DNA from: Tieghemiomyces parasiticus
Taxonomy: Eukaryota; Kickxellomycota; Dimargaritomycetes; Dimargaritales; Dimargaritaceae
DNA length: 29,154 bases
Reading direction: 5' to 3'
Assembly (NCBI GenBank): GCA_027575765.1
Contig: JANBPT010000597.1
Span: forward strand, 1-29,154
Shown here: positions 17,965 through 28,400 of the stretch, piece after piece
How the letters are laid out: every line of letters starts with the position of its first letter
Numbering within the stretch: position 1 is the first letter of the stretch
Position numbers and translations under genes: made by a program
Notes under the pieces: model-generated
Told to the model about the DNA's origin: nothing
What the model saw: the letters and a program-made list of their open reading frames with translations, nothing else
The model's database searches: none

Positions 17965-18243
17965 GTCCGTCCGCAACCCTCCACTTCCCCCCCCCCGGCT
18001 GGCTTGCGAAGGATGGCGGGGCGAAGAGGGTAAACACACGCCAACGCGCACCTACCAACCTACACGAGCCGACCCGTATCCCCTTTACTAGGATGATGAT
18101 TTTTTTTCCCGTCTATGAGCAGCTCGCTACCCCTCGCGGCGGGTCCAGGTGTACAGTTGGCCTCGGCCTACCTCCCCATGCGCACCTCACCAGCTGGCCT
18201 TACCCTCTGCATTCCCTCGCCACTACGCCCCCCTCCGCCAACC
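17965..18243. promoter_or_regulatory. Divergent intergenic region, switch point of gene orientation
   Basis: This 279-bp spacer separates the minus-strand block from the plus-strand block and should carry the TAN1 promoter and, if it is real, that of the 17167-17964 gene. It contains a C10 run (about 17988-17997) and a T8 run (about 18099-18106). No clear TATA box. Confidence 0.4.
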
Positions 18244-19386
18244 ATGCCGTCCCACGATACCGACTCCGGACGGTCCAAGGAGGACCGGCGTCGCCGCCAG
18301 CGCAAGTACATAATCGCCAAGGAACGCACCGCCTACATGGCCCATCGTGCGCAGGGTACCCAGGACCAGGCCGGGATGCCAAAGGGTCGTTTGATCGGCT
18401 TTGGCATTGTCCCAGGCCAGGCCGGGGTGCTCGTCACCTGCATTCGCACCAAGGAGAAGCGTTGCACCCAGGAGATGCTGGACTTGTTTGCCACCTACCT
18501 CCCACAGCTCTACCCGGACCTCTGGGCCACCGCCGCAGAGGAAGAGGACCAGGCGGAGGGCAAGGAGACCGAACCGGCCGGGGCCGTCTCGTTGGAGGAG
18601 GAGATCGCCCGCGAGGTGGCCGAGCTCAAACGGCCCCTGATTCACCGCTTCTTCACGCCCCTGCCGACCCTCACCGAGTGCAGTAAGTGTCCTTTGTCAG
18701 TCACGGGGGGGGGGGAGTGACCGCACCCCTCGACGGCCACGCCCACGGACTACACCTGTCTAACCAGCCAATTCCGCCGTAACTCTCCAACCCCACGTCC
18801 TGCCAGTGGTATTTTTCCAGACCACCCCTGGGATCGACCCTGTCGCCTTGGTAAACCATGTTATCCATGATCTCGCCAAATCTCAAGCCAAGCCCACCAG
18901 GTAAGAAGTATCTACCGGGAGGCGCCCCGCGACACCGGCCCGGCCGCTGCCCCTACCTATCGACTAACCACCACCACCACCCTTCACCACGTCTCGGCCG
19001 CATCCTCCACTTCCAGGTTTGCCAACCGGCTGATCCCGGTTACCGATACCTGCTTGGCCAGCCTACCGGACATTACCAAAATGGCCAAGTCCCTCCTGGC
19101 TCCTGCTTTCCATCAGCCGGACAACCCGAGCCGTACGTTCGCCATCATCCCTAAGATTCGCAACAACCAGAAGGTGGACCGCACCGCCCTGATCGAGACC
19201 GTGGCCGGTCTGGTGGGCCCTGCCCATACCGTTAACCTTGAAGACCCCACCTACTTTATTATCGTCGAGGTCCTCAAGAGCGTGTGTATGATGTCCGTGG
19301 TCACCGACTACTACCGGTACCGCAAATACAATCTTTTCAGCCTCTGCGACCCCAGTCGGAAGGAAGAAAAGGCAGTGGAGCGGTGA
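18244..19386 (+). CDS. TAN1: Tan1/THUMPD1, tRNA acetylation adaptor
   Basis: Exons 18244-18682, 18768-18900 and 19017-19386 give 313 residues. Both introns (85 and 116 nt) have clear GTAAGT/GTAAGA donors and CAG acceptors and keep phase. Tan1 binds tRNA through its THUMP domain and delivers it to the Nat10/Kre33 acetyltransferase, which makes N4-acetylcytidine at position 12 of tRNA-Ser and tRNA-Leu. Matches to the family are: an N-terminal region with IGFGIVPGQAGVLVTCIRTKEKRC, FFQTTPGIDP in exon 2, RFANRLIPVTDTC across the second junction, FAIIPKIRNNQKVDR, VNLEDPTYFIIVEVLKSVC, and the C-terminal YRKYNLF (KYNLF at 294-298). Length fits the family (about 290-350). An acidic insert (about residues 98-125) is lineage-specific. 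The start is the first ATG giving the basic SKEDRRRRQRKY segment; earlier in-frame ATGs belong to the leader. Confidence 0.9.
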
Positions 19387-20205
19387 TGTGGTCGGTAGCC
19401 GGCGGACACCCAGAGGGTATGCCTTTGCTTATTAAAGTCTGGAGGTAGATTCGGATGACCGACGTGCACCCTTCCGCCAAAGGTCTGGCGGGGCGGGGCA
19501 GGCACGCATACCGTTCGATACGGTATCAACGCAAGTTACGGTTGCCAGATCTAAGCACTGCGGCCTGCTAAGCAGGTAGAACAAGAAGGACGTTGGTACT
19601 TTACGGACCTGAAAATAAAAAGAGGCCATTGCGCTCAGTGTGACAGCTTAATAATAACCAGGCATGCGACGCCGGGTTTATCGACGTTTTCAGGCGGGCA
19701 GATGACGGTGTTTACGTGGCCAAACTACCACACACTTGGGCGAATGCTTTAATTTTCACCAGGGGCCGAGCGCTAAAGCTGAGGAGGGATGGGGGACCAT
19801 CTCCCCCGCCCTCAACTCGCTAGCCCTCCCATTGGATCCCGCTCCTTCCCATCAAGCCCACGCTCCCTTTTTTTTGGGTTATTTTATCCCATCCTCAGGC
19901 GGCGGTGGGATACAAGTCAAGTCTCACAGGCAGTGCTGCCGGCCCCCCAACCGCACATACATTGAGGAGGACTCTCCTTCCTCCCCCCTCATCCAGAGCA
20001 GAGCTCTATAGCAGTGGCCACAGAGATTCGCCCGCCTCAGCTCTGGTGCTTGGCCCCTAGCGAATCCCCCCCCTCGTCCTTCTCACACATTGTCACCGTC
20101 CCGATCTCCAGCCCTTGATTCACGGCATCCCATCTCCCTTTGTTTCCCTTTAGCATCCCCCCAACCCACCCATCACTACGCTTCGATCCTTTTAATCCTG
20201 TCACC
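19387..20205. other. Spacer between TAN1 and ATP17
   Basis: No gene seen in 819 bases. ATTAAA at 19432-19437 and AATAAA at 19614-19619 are candidate poly(A) signals for TAN1. The last 150 bases before ATP17 are C/T-rich, as a 5' leader would be here. Confidence 0.5.
19432..19437 (+). terminator. ATTAAA, likely TAN1 poly(A) signal
   Basis: The common AATAAA variant ATTAAA lies 46 bases past the TAN1 stop. A canonical AATAAA at 19614-19619 is the alternative. Confidence 0.45.
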
Positions 20206-20686
20206 ATGCACCCGATCCTGCGCCGCGCCGTTCTCACCCGGGGGTACGCCACCGCCCGTGACTACATCCCTCCCAGCCTGGCTGGCGCCCGGCCCGCCGC
20301 CGTGTCGGCCGAGGCCTCGGTCAGCGACGCTGCTCACATGGAGCGTGTGGTAGGCGTCTACCAGCGCATGCCTAAGGGCCCCGCCGTCACTGAGGCCCCC
20401 AAGGGTCTCGTTGGTCGCTACCGCGCCAAGTACGTGGACGGCGAGAACTCTTCCATTGCCCCCCTGTTCCACGTCATCGCCATCATTGGTCTGTTTGGCT
20501 ACACCAACGAGTACCTGGGCCACCTGCGTAAGTTGTAACCCGAGACTAGCCGCGCCGGTGCCTACCTGGCCAAACCAACCCACGAAACTCACCACTTCCC
20601 ACCCCACCTCTACGCCCCCTCCCCTCCTGGCCTCGCCCCGCGGGCCCATCCTCACAGAATTCCACAAGAGCCAGGAGCACCACTAA
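20206..20686 (+). CDS. ATP17: Mitochondrial F1Fo ATP synthase subunit f
   Basis: Two exons, 20206-20527 and 20658-20686, give 116 residues. The 130-nt intron has a GTAAGT donor and a CTCACAG acceptor. Read through, the first exon would end HLRKL; spliced, it ends GHLQFHKSQEHH, matching the His-rich tail of fungal subunit f. The protein sits in the membrane Fo sector and helps dimerisation of the complex in the inner membrane. Features are a basic mitochondrial presequence (MHPILRRAVLTRGYATA), the family block VYQRMPKGPA (51-60), GLVGRYRAKYVDGENSSIAPLFHV (68-90), and one membrane segment (about 85-101, AIIGLFGYTNEY). Length and organisation fit fungal orthologues. AATAAA lies at 20829. The start is the ATG after GTCACC; an in-frame ATG at 20140 would add a non-mitochondrial-looking extension. 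Confidence 0.9.
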
Positions 20687-20828
20687 ATGACCGACCCACT
20701 GCCGGCGGCACCGTGGTTACGCTGGACCGGTTACCGGACCGAACCCCCCCCCCCTCATCGCCGCATGAAGTGCGGTGGTTGGATGTCCGGCCCACGGGCG
20801 AGACTATAACGTCCCCCCGGTGCCTTTG

Positions 20829-20834
20829 AATAAA
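20829..20834 (+). terminator. ATP17 poly(A) signal
   Basis: AATAAA lies 143 bases past the stop codon. Confidence 0.6.
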
Positions 20835-21236
20835 ATCTGTCTAGAGCGATATCCACGAAACTGGTTTACGACTGTGATCCTGGCCACGGGGAGCTGCGCA
20901 GTGTCCGTCGTTGCTTCGCCGCGATGACCTCGGTGGAAACGGCGGTCTAGCTCTCCACCCTGTGGTCTAGAAACTACACGCTAACAAACAGGGTTTTATT
21001 CGTAAATAAACTTTGGACTGGCCCGAGAATAGAGGTGGAAGACATGGAGGCGGATGGGATGGGTATTCAACAACCCACCGGTCTGGCACGCTGCGATAAG
21101 CCCTTTGCTCGACAGCGAATGGGTAGGAAGGCGCCCCTGTCGTCAGGACTGCGCCATACGAACCCCCCCCCCCCGCCGCTCTTGCGCCCTTGTCCCACCG
21201 ACCTACGAAAGACCAGCGCCCAGGCGGCGAGAGCCT

Positions 21237-21243
21237 TATAAAA
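21237..21243 (+). promoter_or_regulatory. TATA box of the DnaJ gene
   Basis: TATAAAA lies 658 bases upstream of the ATG. The distance makes sense if the leader carries the intron proposed at 21337-21869. Confidence 0.6.
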
Positions 21244-21264
21244 TGGCCTCACGTCCCCTTACCG

Positions 21265-21277
21265 GAAACTCCTGGAA
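21265..21277 (+). promoter_or_regulatory. Heat-shock-element-like triplet
   Basis: GAA-ac-TCC-tg-GAA fits the alternating GAAnnTTCnnGAA heat shock element with one mismatch. SIS1-type genes are known Hsf1 targets. It lies just downstream of the TATA box, an unusual place, so it may be coincidental. Confidence 0.3.
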
Positions 21278-21336
21278 CAACGCGTCTCTTCCCTAGGCTT
21301 TCCGCTACCGTATACCAATTTTTTTTCCTTATCCCG

Positions 21337-21869
21337 GTAAGTCCTTCGTACCGCCTTGCGAGGCGTGCGCGTCAAGGCGCTTCCCTTCTGGGCCATGGCC
21401 ATTCCCCCTTGGGCCCTTCACTCCGCCCATCGCCAGGCTTCCCCGCCTTTCCGTACTCCACACACACGCACCCCCTGTCCCGCCCCGCGGGCCCAAATCC
21501 TTCCAGACGGTTCCGCGCGCACGCGCTCCCGTCTCTCTTTCTCTCGCCCCTCCTCCTCTGCCCTGCCCTCGGCGGGCGCCGGCGGGACGTCCCCATTTTG
21601 GCGTCCCCGGCTGCTTCTCGGTATACGCGCTCTGAAACCAACCCACTCCACCTACTTAACCCTCGCCCTTTCCCGTTGGTTTCGCATTTCCGCCGCTAGA
21701 TTGCTTCCTTGTCCACGCCCTCTTCCGCACTTTGGTAGGTGGCCTCATCAATACGTCGGGCCCTAGACCCTCTCGGACGTCTTATCCACGACAGTGTCTA
21801 CACGTTCCAAATCTCACGCGTCATTCCGTCACCGCCACCCAGTCTTCCCTCCCCTCTCTTACCCCCTAG
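21337..21869 (+). other. Candidate intron in the 5' leader of the DnaJ gene
   Basis: A perfect donor (CCG|GTAAGT) at 21337 and a pyrimidine-rich acceptor (CTCTCTTACCCCCTAG) ending at 21869 would remove 533 bases and place the ATG 33 bases into the second exon. Shorter alternatives with other AGs exist. No coding test applies to a leader intron. Confidence 0.4.
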
Positions 21870-21901
21870 GCCCTCGGCTCTCCCATCCTGGCTGCCCCAC
21901 C

Positions 21902-23005
21902 ATGGCTAAGGACTACTACCAGATCCTGGGCATCACCCGCGATGCCACCGACGACCAGATCAAAAAGGCCTACCGGACCATGGCCCTCAAGTGGCATCCG
22001 GACCGCAACAAGGACACCACCGAGGCTGCCGGCCATAAATTCAAGGAGGTCTCCGAGGCCTACGAGGTCCTGAGCGACAAAAACAAGCGAGCCATCTACG
22101 ACCAGTACGGCGAAGAGGGGCTCAAGGGTGGTATGGGCGGTGGTCCCGGCGGGGGTGGCGGAGGTGGTGGTCCCGGCTTCAACGGCTTCCCTGGCGGCAG
22201 CTTCTCCTTTACTTCCACCGGCGGAGGTGGCGGCTTCCGGCCATTTACCCCGTCCAACGCCGAGGACATATTTTCCCAGTTCTTTTCGGCCGGTGGCAAG
22301 AGCGGCTTCAGCAGCTTCCACACCGGCGGCATGTCGCCCGACCCCATGGGTGGCGCCACCTACATGGACATGGACGGCATGGGTGGGTTCCCCTTCGGCG
22401 GCGGCGGCGGCCCGCGCTCCCAGCGCCACTCGCGCGTGCACCATTCCCCCGCGTCGCCGCCACCCGCCCAACGCCCGCTGCGTGTCACCCTGGAGGAATT
22501 GTATACCGGTGCCTCCAAAAAGCTCAAGGTCACCCGCCGCCTGATCGATAGCACAACGGGCGCCATGCGCCCCGCCGAAAAGATTCTGGTGGTGGACGTC
22601 AAGAAGGGCTGGAAACCCGGTACCAAGGTTAAGTTCGCCGGCGCCGGTGACGAGTACCCCAACGGCCACACCCAGGACATTGAATTCATCCTCGAGGAGC
22701 GGCCCCACCCCGTCTTCAAGCGGGAGGGCGACAACTTGACGATGCGGCTGGACCTGCCACTGGTAGAGGCTCTTACAGGCTTCACCCGCACGGTGAAGAC
22801 CCTGGATGAGCGCACCCTCACCTTGACCGACGAGGGCCGCGTCGTGCGGCCGGGCCAGACCCGCCGCATCCTCGGCGAGGGCATGCCCATCAAGAACACG
22901 CCCGACCGCAAGGGTGACCTGATTGTCGAATTCCGCGTCAACTTCCCCGCCACCCTGACGGCCGACCAGAAGGCCGCTGTCAAGGCCAGCCTGCCAGCTT
23001 ACTAA
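21902..23005 (+). CDS. SIS1: Type II (class B) DnaJ/Hsp40 co-chaperone, Sis1-like
   Basis: A single exon of 367 codons starts at ATG 21902 (CCACC context). The J domain is at about 1-70 with HPD at residues 32-34. It is followed by a Gly-rich and Gly/Phe region (about 75-180, GGxGGG runs, [11 protein letters not shown]). The C-terminal substrate-binding domains begin near 195 ([22 protein letters not shown]), and a second domain begins near 275 ([28 protein letters not shown]). There are no CxxCxGxG zinc-finger repeats, so it is type II rather than type I. Sis1 and DNAJB1 stimulate Hsp70 ATPase, deliver misfolded proteins and act in disaggregation in cytosol and nucleus. An in-frame upstream ATG (21794) would add 36 Pro/Ser-rich residues ahead of the conserved [10 protein letters not shown] start and more likely lies in the leader. 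Poly(A) signal at 23269. Confidence 0.92.
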   Translation: MAKDYYQILGITRDATDDQIKKAYRTMALKWHPDRNKDTTEAAGHKFKEVSEAYEVLSDKNKRAIYDQYGEEGLKGGMGGGPGGGGGGGGPGFNGFPGGSFSFTSTGGGGGFRPFTPSNAEDIFSQFFSAGGKSGFSSFHTGGMSPDPMGGATYMDMDGMGGFPFGGGGGPRSQRHSRVHHSPASPPPAQRPLRVTLEELYTGASKKLKVTRRLIDSTTGAMRPAEKILVVDVKKGWKPGTKVKFAGAGDEYPNGHTQDIEFILEERPHPVFKREGDNLTMRLDLPLVEALTGFTRTVKTLDERTLTLTDEGRVVRPGQTRRILGEGMPIKNTPDRKGDLIVEFRVNFPATLTADQKAAVKASLPAY

Positions 23006-23268
23006 ACGTCGTGAACCTAGCGCCCTCTGGTCGTGACCTTGCCTGCTCCCATCCCTGCCTGATTGTCGGCGTCCGCTGGCCCCTCGCCTACCCTGCCGTC
23101 ACCTCCTATTGACCCGTCCACAACCTATTGTAACATACGCGCCCTGCCATCATCCTTTCACCGCCACACCCCCATGACCCTGTTCCCTTTTTTGCTCACA
23201 ACTCATCCCGGCCGATCGGCGCCACGTCCTCTCACCCTTCACCACGCTACCGCCCCACCCCTAATCTT

Positions 23269-23274
23269 AATAAA
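23269..23274 (+). terminator. DnaJ gene poly(A) signal
   Basis: AATAAA lies 264 bases past the stop codon and is the only canonical signal in the spacer. Confidence 0.55.
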
Positions 23275-23666
23275 GGCAGGTGTGGCTCGTCAGGTAGCCT
23301 TGCAATAATGGTCCTTGCATCGTGGTTCCGGTTAGCGTTGCCCATTGGCAATGCAGGCGAATAGCTTCCGGGGGATATTCCGTCCCGCACATCACATTAC
23401 CAACCCGTAGGCGATCCCGGGGGTGGCGTGCGCACCAGCCCGGTTAAATCCTGAACCGGGCGGAGAGAAGGGAGGGGGAGGGGGTCGGTTGGCTGAATAA
23501 TATACCCTCCCCCCATCACACATCACGTCCCGCTTTTCCCTCGCCCAAGATCGACAAACAATCGCAAGGATGCTTCTTTGTCTGACCCTAGATATACCGG
23601 CACGATGGTGAGAAACTTGGTCCGGGTCCCCAGGCTGCGTTAGTCTTCGCTCCCTTCCGTCTAGGC

Positions 23667-23672
23667 TATATA
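23667..23672 (+). promoter_or_regulatory. TATA box of the MFS gene
   Basis: GCTATATAGG lies 100 bases before the ATG and is followed by a (CTC)n-rich leader. Confidence 0.55.
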
Positions 23673-23766
23673 GGCCGCCGTCTGCCCTCTCCTCCTCCTC
23701 CTCCATGCCCTATACCACACTTCATTGGAACCACTCCTGCCCGCTGCTTCTACTTAACCTCGCATC

Positions 23767-25260
23767 ATGACCCCCGGTATGCCCGTCACCGCGCTACCCC
23801 GGCGGCAGATCATCGCCCTGTGCCTGCTCCGTATCGCGGAGCCCATCAGTTTCTCGGTGCTCTTTCCGTTCGTCTACTTTATGGTACAGGACTTTCACGT
23901 CACCGACGACCCACGTGACGTCGCCTTCTATGTGGGCCTCCTCGCCTCAACCTTCTCATTCGCCCAGCTCACCACGGGTATGCCGTGGGGTATGGTATCC
24001 GATCGCATCGGACGTCGGCCCGTCATACTCACCGGCGCCATGGCCACCATCGCGTGCTCCGTCCTTTTCGGCCTCAGTCCTTCGTTGCGCTGGGCCATCC
24101 TCGTCCGGCTGGTCTGGGGCGCCTGTAACGGCAGCGTCAGTACGGCCAAGACCATCATGGCCGAGCTCACCGACGAGACCAATATGGCCCGAGGGTTCAG
24201 TTTGCTCCCGCTCTGCCGCAACCTGGGGACCCTCCTCGGCCCCGTGATTGGCGGCCTACTATCCCGGCCCGCTGACCACTACCCCGGCCTGTTTGGCCAC
24301 AGCATCCTCTTTCGCCGATTCCCCTACCTCCTACCCTGCCTCGTCTGTGCCGCCATCGGCCTGTGCGCCTGGACCCTGGCCTTCTTCCTACTCGAAGAGA
24401 CGCTGCCCTACCCACGGCTTAGGACCAATGCCGCCGCTGACGAGTGTCGCCCACTCCTCACCCCCACACCACCCCCACCGTCATTGGTGCGCCCTGGCGT
24501 CCTGGCCTCCCTCGTCACCGCTTTCGGCTCCGACGTCCGGCGGGTTCTCGCCGGCGTGTTCCTTTCTGCCCTCATTTCGGTCATGTTGGACGATATTTAT
24601 CCGGTGTGGTCTGCCACTACCCCAGGTCTCGGTGGCCTAGGTCTCGACTCGCGTGCCATCGGGCTCACCATGGCTTTCTCGGCCGGGGTGGTGCTCTACG
24701 TACAGCTCGTTGTATACCCGCGCGCGCAAAGGCAATGGGGCAACGTCTGTTGCTTTCGCGTTGGTGCCTTGCTCTTCGGGGTTGCCAGCCTGGCATTACC
24801 CCAGGTTGCTACCCTGGAGCGGATGGTTCATCCTTTACCGGGCGGCGGTCCGGTCCCGTCCCTCGCCCCGCTCACCTGGCTCGCCATGGTTGCCACCCTG
24901 GTCATTCGGGTCTGCGCCGGGACGTTTGGCTTCACCAGTGTTAACATGCTGGTCAGTAACGCCGTGACGGATCGCGGGTGTTTGGGCGTGGTCAACGGAG
25001 TGGCCCAGAGTGCCAGCTCGTTAGCCCGTAGCTTGGGTCCCTTGATAGCCGGCTCTCTCTATAGCTGGTCGTTGGCACACTCGTTCCCATTCCCTTGGGA
25101 TCGTCATCTCGTCTTTGTGGTCATGGCGTTTGTCAGCTTGGCAGCGTATGCCATCTCATTTACGTGGCCTCTGCGGATTAACCATCGCCAATTTTCCACG
25201 CTACCCGACCCCGCCAAGGCTTTGGTCAATGCGCAAGGGCGGTCGTTGGTGATTGTTTAG
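23767..25260 (+). CDS. Major facilitator superfamily transporter (ZIFL/DHA1-like)
   Basis: A single exon of 497 codons. Hydrophobic segments fit 12 membrane spans with a central polar loop (about residues 215-250). Signatures are LPRRQIIALCLLRIAEPISF in span 1, typical of the fungal ZIFL-type group, the loop 2-3 motif GMVSDRIGRRP (75-85), and NLGTLLGPVIGG (152-163), the motif C of drug:H+ antiporters. Proteins of this type exchange small molecules, drugs or metal chelates for protons at plasma or vacuolar membranes. The substrate here cannot be inferred. A second ATG at codon 5 is possible as the start. TATA at 23667 and AATAAA at 25433 frame the gene. No introns are needed, unlike its spliced neighbours. 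Confidence 0.88.
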   Translation: MTPGMPVTALPRRQIIALCLLRIAEPISFSVLFPFVYFMVQDFHVTDDPRDVAFYVGLLASTFSFAQLTTGMPWGMVSDRIGRRPVILTGAMATIACSVLFGLSPSLRWAILVRLVWGACNGSVSTAKTIMAELTDETNMARGFSLLPLCRNLGTLLGPVIGGLLSRPADHYPGLFGHSILFRRFPYLLPCLVCAAIGLCAWTLAFFLLEETLPYPRLRTNAAADECRPLLTPTPPPPSLVRPGVLASLVTAFGSDVRRVLAGVFLSALISVMLDDIYPVWSATTPGLGGLGLDSRAIGLTMAFSAGVVLYVQLVVYPRAQRQWGNVCCFRVGALLFGVASLALPQVATLERMVHPLPGGGPVPSLAPLTWLAMVATLVIRVCAGTFGFTSVNMLVSNAVTDRGCLGVVNGVAQSASSLARSLGPLIAGSLYSWSLAHSFPFPWDRHLVFVVMAFVSLAAYAISFTWPLRINHRQFSTLPDPAKALVNAQGRSLVIV

Positions 25261-25432
25261 AACGCGGTGGAACGATGGTATCGGCTAGAACACGCTCGGG
25301 CCGTTGGGTTCATCTTTTCAGGGTGCGGGAACTTGGGCTGAATTCAAGGGTGCAAATATCAGCTGGCACCGTATCGATATGCTGACCTTATATATATATT
25401 CTAAATCATTTCCACATTTAGCAATGTTAATC

Positions 25433-25438
25433 AATAAA
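25433..25438 (+). terminator. MFS gene poly(A) signal
   Basis: AATAAA lies 172 bases past the MFS stop, shortly after a TATATATAT run (about 25390-25399). Confidence 0.5.
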
Positions 25439-28400
25439 CTTCAGTGAACAGTAGGTGCCAACGAAATACTTCCAATCCCCTGATGTGATTGATCCGGCAA
25501 TGTGCGTCTGCACAGCGCACTTCACCAGAAGGTGCAGCACCTTTATGTAAATATGGAAGGTCTATACACCACGTGCCACGTCAGTCTCGACAATATTGAG
25601 GCCGAGTCCTGACTGCGGTACCGGTCACATACCCTCTCACTGGGCGGTTTTGGCCCCTTCTATTGGGTGCGCCGTACTCCATTTCATAGGTGAGCTTGGT
25701 CCAAAGCAATTGTAACTAGACGCAAAGCCAAGCCGATGGGGGGGGCAGTGGATATAAAGGTTACGAATACGAAACCGCCAAGGCCCGTCAGAACATGGTC
25801 ACCATTGTATACATAAACCACCCCCTAGGTCTCTTACCAGCGCCAGTCTATTCCTTCTACTCTACTTTGAGCTCTGAAATTCGGATCATCACCATTGATG
25901 GCGTGTCGCACACGTTATTCCCTAAAAACTTGCTCCCTTACCAAGGTTTCCTAGGGCCCCATCCGGGGTTTTACATTACGACGGTCCATTCACACCTCGG
26001 CCAGGTTTGGTGCTGTTTGGAGTTATTGGCTCCTTTTGTTCGGATCTAGACCTTGACCCCCATCGTTATGCAAACCCATGGCGTGCAGAATGGCCACTTC
26101 TTGTACCGCTATAGACTGGATTGATGCTTTATATCTGGTGTCGTTAATCCCGCTTATTAGCATATGTAGGAGGGCGGTAGATGTCAGTAATTACTAGAAT
26201 AGCCGGCCCCCGTTTTACAGATACCGAAAGGGAACCGGTCATAGCCAATTGCTTACCTTGATGTACTTGGCTACCTACTGAGCATTTGCATCCGACATGA
26301 TAGTGGTTGGCACCTTACTATACAACGTCTATTAGCAAGATAGCCATGGTATACTTGGCCGTGCATCCGACTCCCAATGTCTCCCAAAGGAGAAACCCCT
26401 TAGTCAATAGGCCCGCTTCGAAAAGAAAAAGTAACGAAAGTAACTCACAGCTCGGTAACGGTTGTAATTGCCGTTAAAATTATATTCCAACCAACTGTCG
26501 CTATGATTGGAGTGTATGCGACAGCACTCTCTCCCCCTCACACACGCTACGCACCTGGGATAGTTTATCTGCGCCGTCCTAGTCCACTTACCACTACTAG
26601 TTATTACTATTTTATTCCATGGTCCACTTCGATTTTCTTAATTACTCGCCCAATTCAGTGATCCAGGGGTCTGAATGCAGGGTCTGCAGCCGATTTACAC
26701 CGGAAGGCCCGGGTGGTGTATCACACTAGGGTGGCCTACGCGACCCAATATGGTCGTGGATGACGATATTTTTAGCCCGGCCACGGTATCTCGTTTAAAG
26801 GCCGTCAAGGCCAATGCAAAGGCTCAATATACCAGGCCCCTTACCTAAACTATCCCCCACTGTCACACTTGGCGGTTACAGATACGCTAATGGGCCAGCC
26901 TACCCTCTGGAATTCCATGGCAACCGTCAACATTTTTTTCCCCACCTATCCCTCCACCAATAGCTTACATTACCTGATGTACCGCCTACCTTTAAATTGC
27001 TGGTCCGTCCCTTTACCACATAGCCCAACGATGATCCCGGATAGTTAGGTGTGATTGGCCCTTGTCTGATAGAAACGGGAGAGAACAGTCGTTATACCAG
27101 ACTGTGTCCCATCGCAAAGGTCTTGTTCTACGTCCGTGCAAATCGAAATAAAATCTTATCAAAGGCGACGGGCCATACAAGGGGCTGTAACTTCTCGCAA
27201 TAGCAGCACAGATCTGGTGGCGAGTAGACGGTCCTCAGGAGTTACACCAGGGGTTCCTGCCCCTTTAAAGTCCAATACACCGCCCGTATTTTCCGCACCC
27301 TAAACGATTAGCCTACTTAGCACTACTATATGCGTCTAACGGTTACTCTGGCCGCCAATGCCGATGTTCACGTTTCTAGTCGGGTGTCATTAGGTCTTCG
27401 GCATTACTGTAGCTCTATGTATCACGATTAGCACTCACGCCCGCAACTGAATAGCCCTATTTAACCCCCACGCGGCCTAGCGACGTCGATGGTTCGCAGG
27501 ACATCCATCCCAGGCACCCACTTGAGCTGTGGCGACCCCTTCCCTATCCTGCAGTACAGGTACAAGTACCAACCGCTAAGCAGACCCGTGCTTGACAGGG
27601 CCGCCCAAGTCGTCACTACACTGTTGTTTAACACAACAGGGGGCGGGATGTTGATCGATGGAACTAAACACCAGCCTGACTAACGACCCAAGGGCTGTGG
27701 GTTGATTGGCTTCAGCTGGTAGCAACGGCCAGGGCGAGCCACCGAGTCGGCGAAGGTGCCAAGCTATATATTTAGATATCCTGCCCCCCTTTCTAGAGCG
27801 TAATATTTAACCCCAGCTGCGGCCGGGCCATTTACGGAGTAGACGGACGTGAGCTCGAAACAAGACCAGAGTCGAATACCTCAGCATCCCGGACTATGGC
27901 CTCGGCCCATCGTCCTTATTCCAGGGTAGAATGGATCACTGATCTTTATCTCCCTGGGGCTTCGGGGTCAATGGTACTCGTGCTCCATTCACCTCACGTG
28001 CCTTCGGTCCGCGCCTCCGGAGGGGGGCCGTTTCGGCGAATGACCAGCCCTCCCCACTTACGCTGGACGTTGTGTGCTAGTCCTAGTGAAGAAGGATTGC
28101 GTTGGGTGGAACCGATAAGGGCCACCCACCAAGCGCCGACCTCTCAAGGATAGTCGTTTAGAAACCGACCAATGTTGTTTGAAGGATGGAACGTGCAGGG
28201 GATTCTACCGTAGGGCGGATACTAGACCGCTTCCCAATGTTGAGCTGTCCCGACACTTGTAAGGCCATGCCATGCCACAGTGGGTCGGAGTGTCGGCGCC
28301 ACACGACTGCATCGAGTTAATTGTTCCCGTAATGAATACCGACCAACTACCTACATTGTAGGTAGACAATCGAGTATCCGTTGGGCAAAACGATTCCACA

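Larger units (their letters stand above)
20835..21901. other. Promoter and 5' leader region of the DnaJ gene
   Basis: No other gene is supported here. A TATA box lies at 21237, a heat-shock-element-like triplet at 21265-21277, and a candidate leader intron at 21337-21869. The DNA after the TATA box is markedly C/T-rich on the sense strand. Confidence 0.5.
23006..23766. other. Spacer between the DnaJ and MFS genes
   Basis: No gene seen. It carries the DnaJ poly(A) signal and the MFS promoter, including a C/T-rich leader just before the MFS start. Confidence 0.5.

Noticed and set aside
21794..21901. In-frame N-terminal extension of the DnaJ protein
   Set aside because: The conserved family start [10 protein letters not shown] is at 21902, and the extension crosses a likely leader-intron acceptor.
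21866..22708. Minus-strand frame of 280 codons
   Set aside because: It lies antisense to the DnaJ J and Gly-rich domains and is a compositional shadow.
25795..26049. 84-codon frame with TATAAA about 40 bases upstream
   Set aside because: No domain, composition unlike the neighbouring genes, and the implied leader would be about ten bases. Chance is more likely.
27489..28153. Two short plus-strand frames (64 and 85 codons)
   Set aside because: Too short, no motifs and no splice or promoter context.
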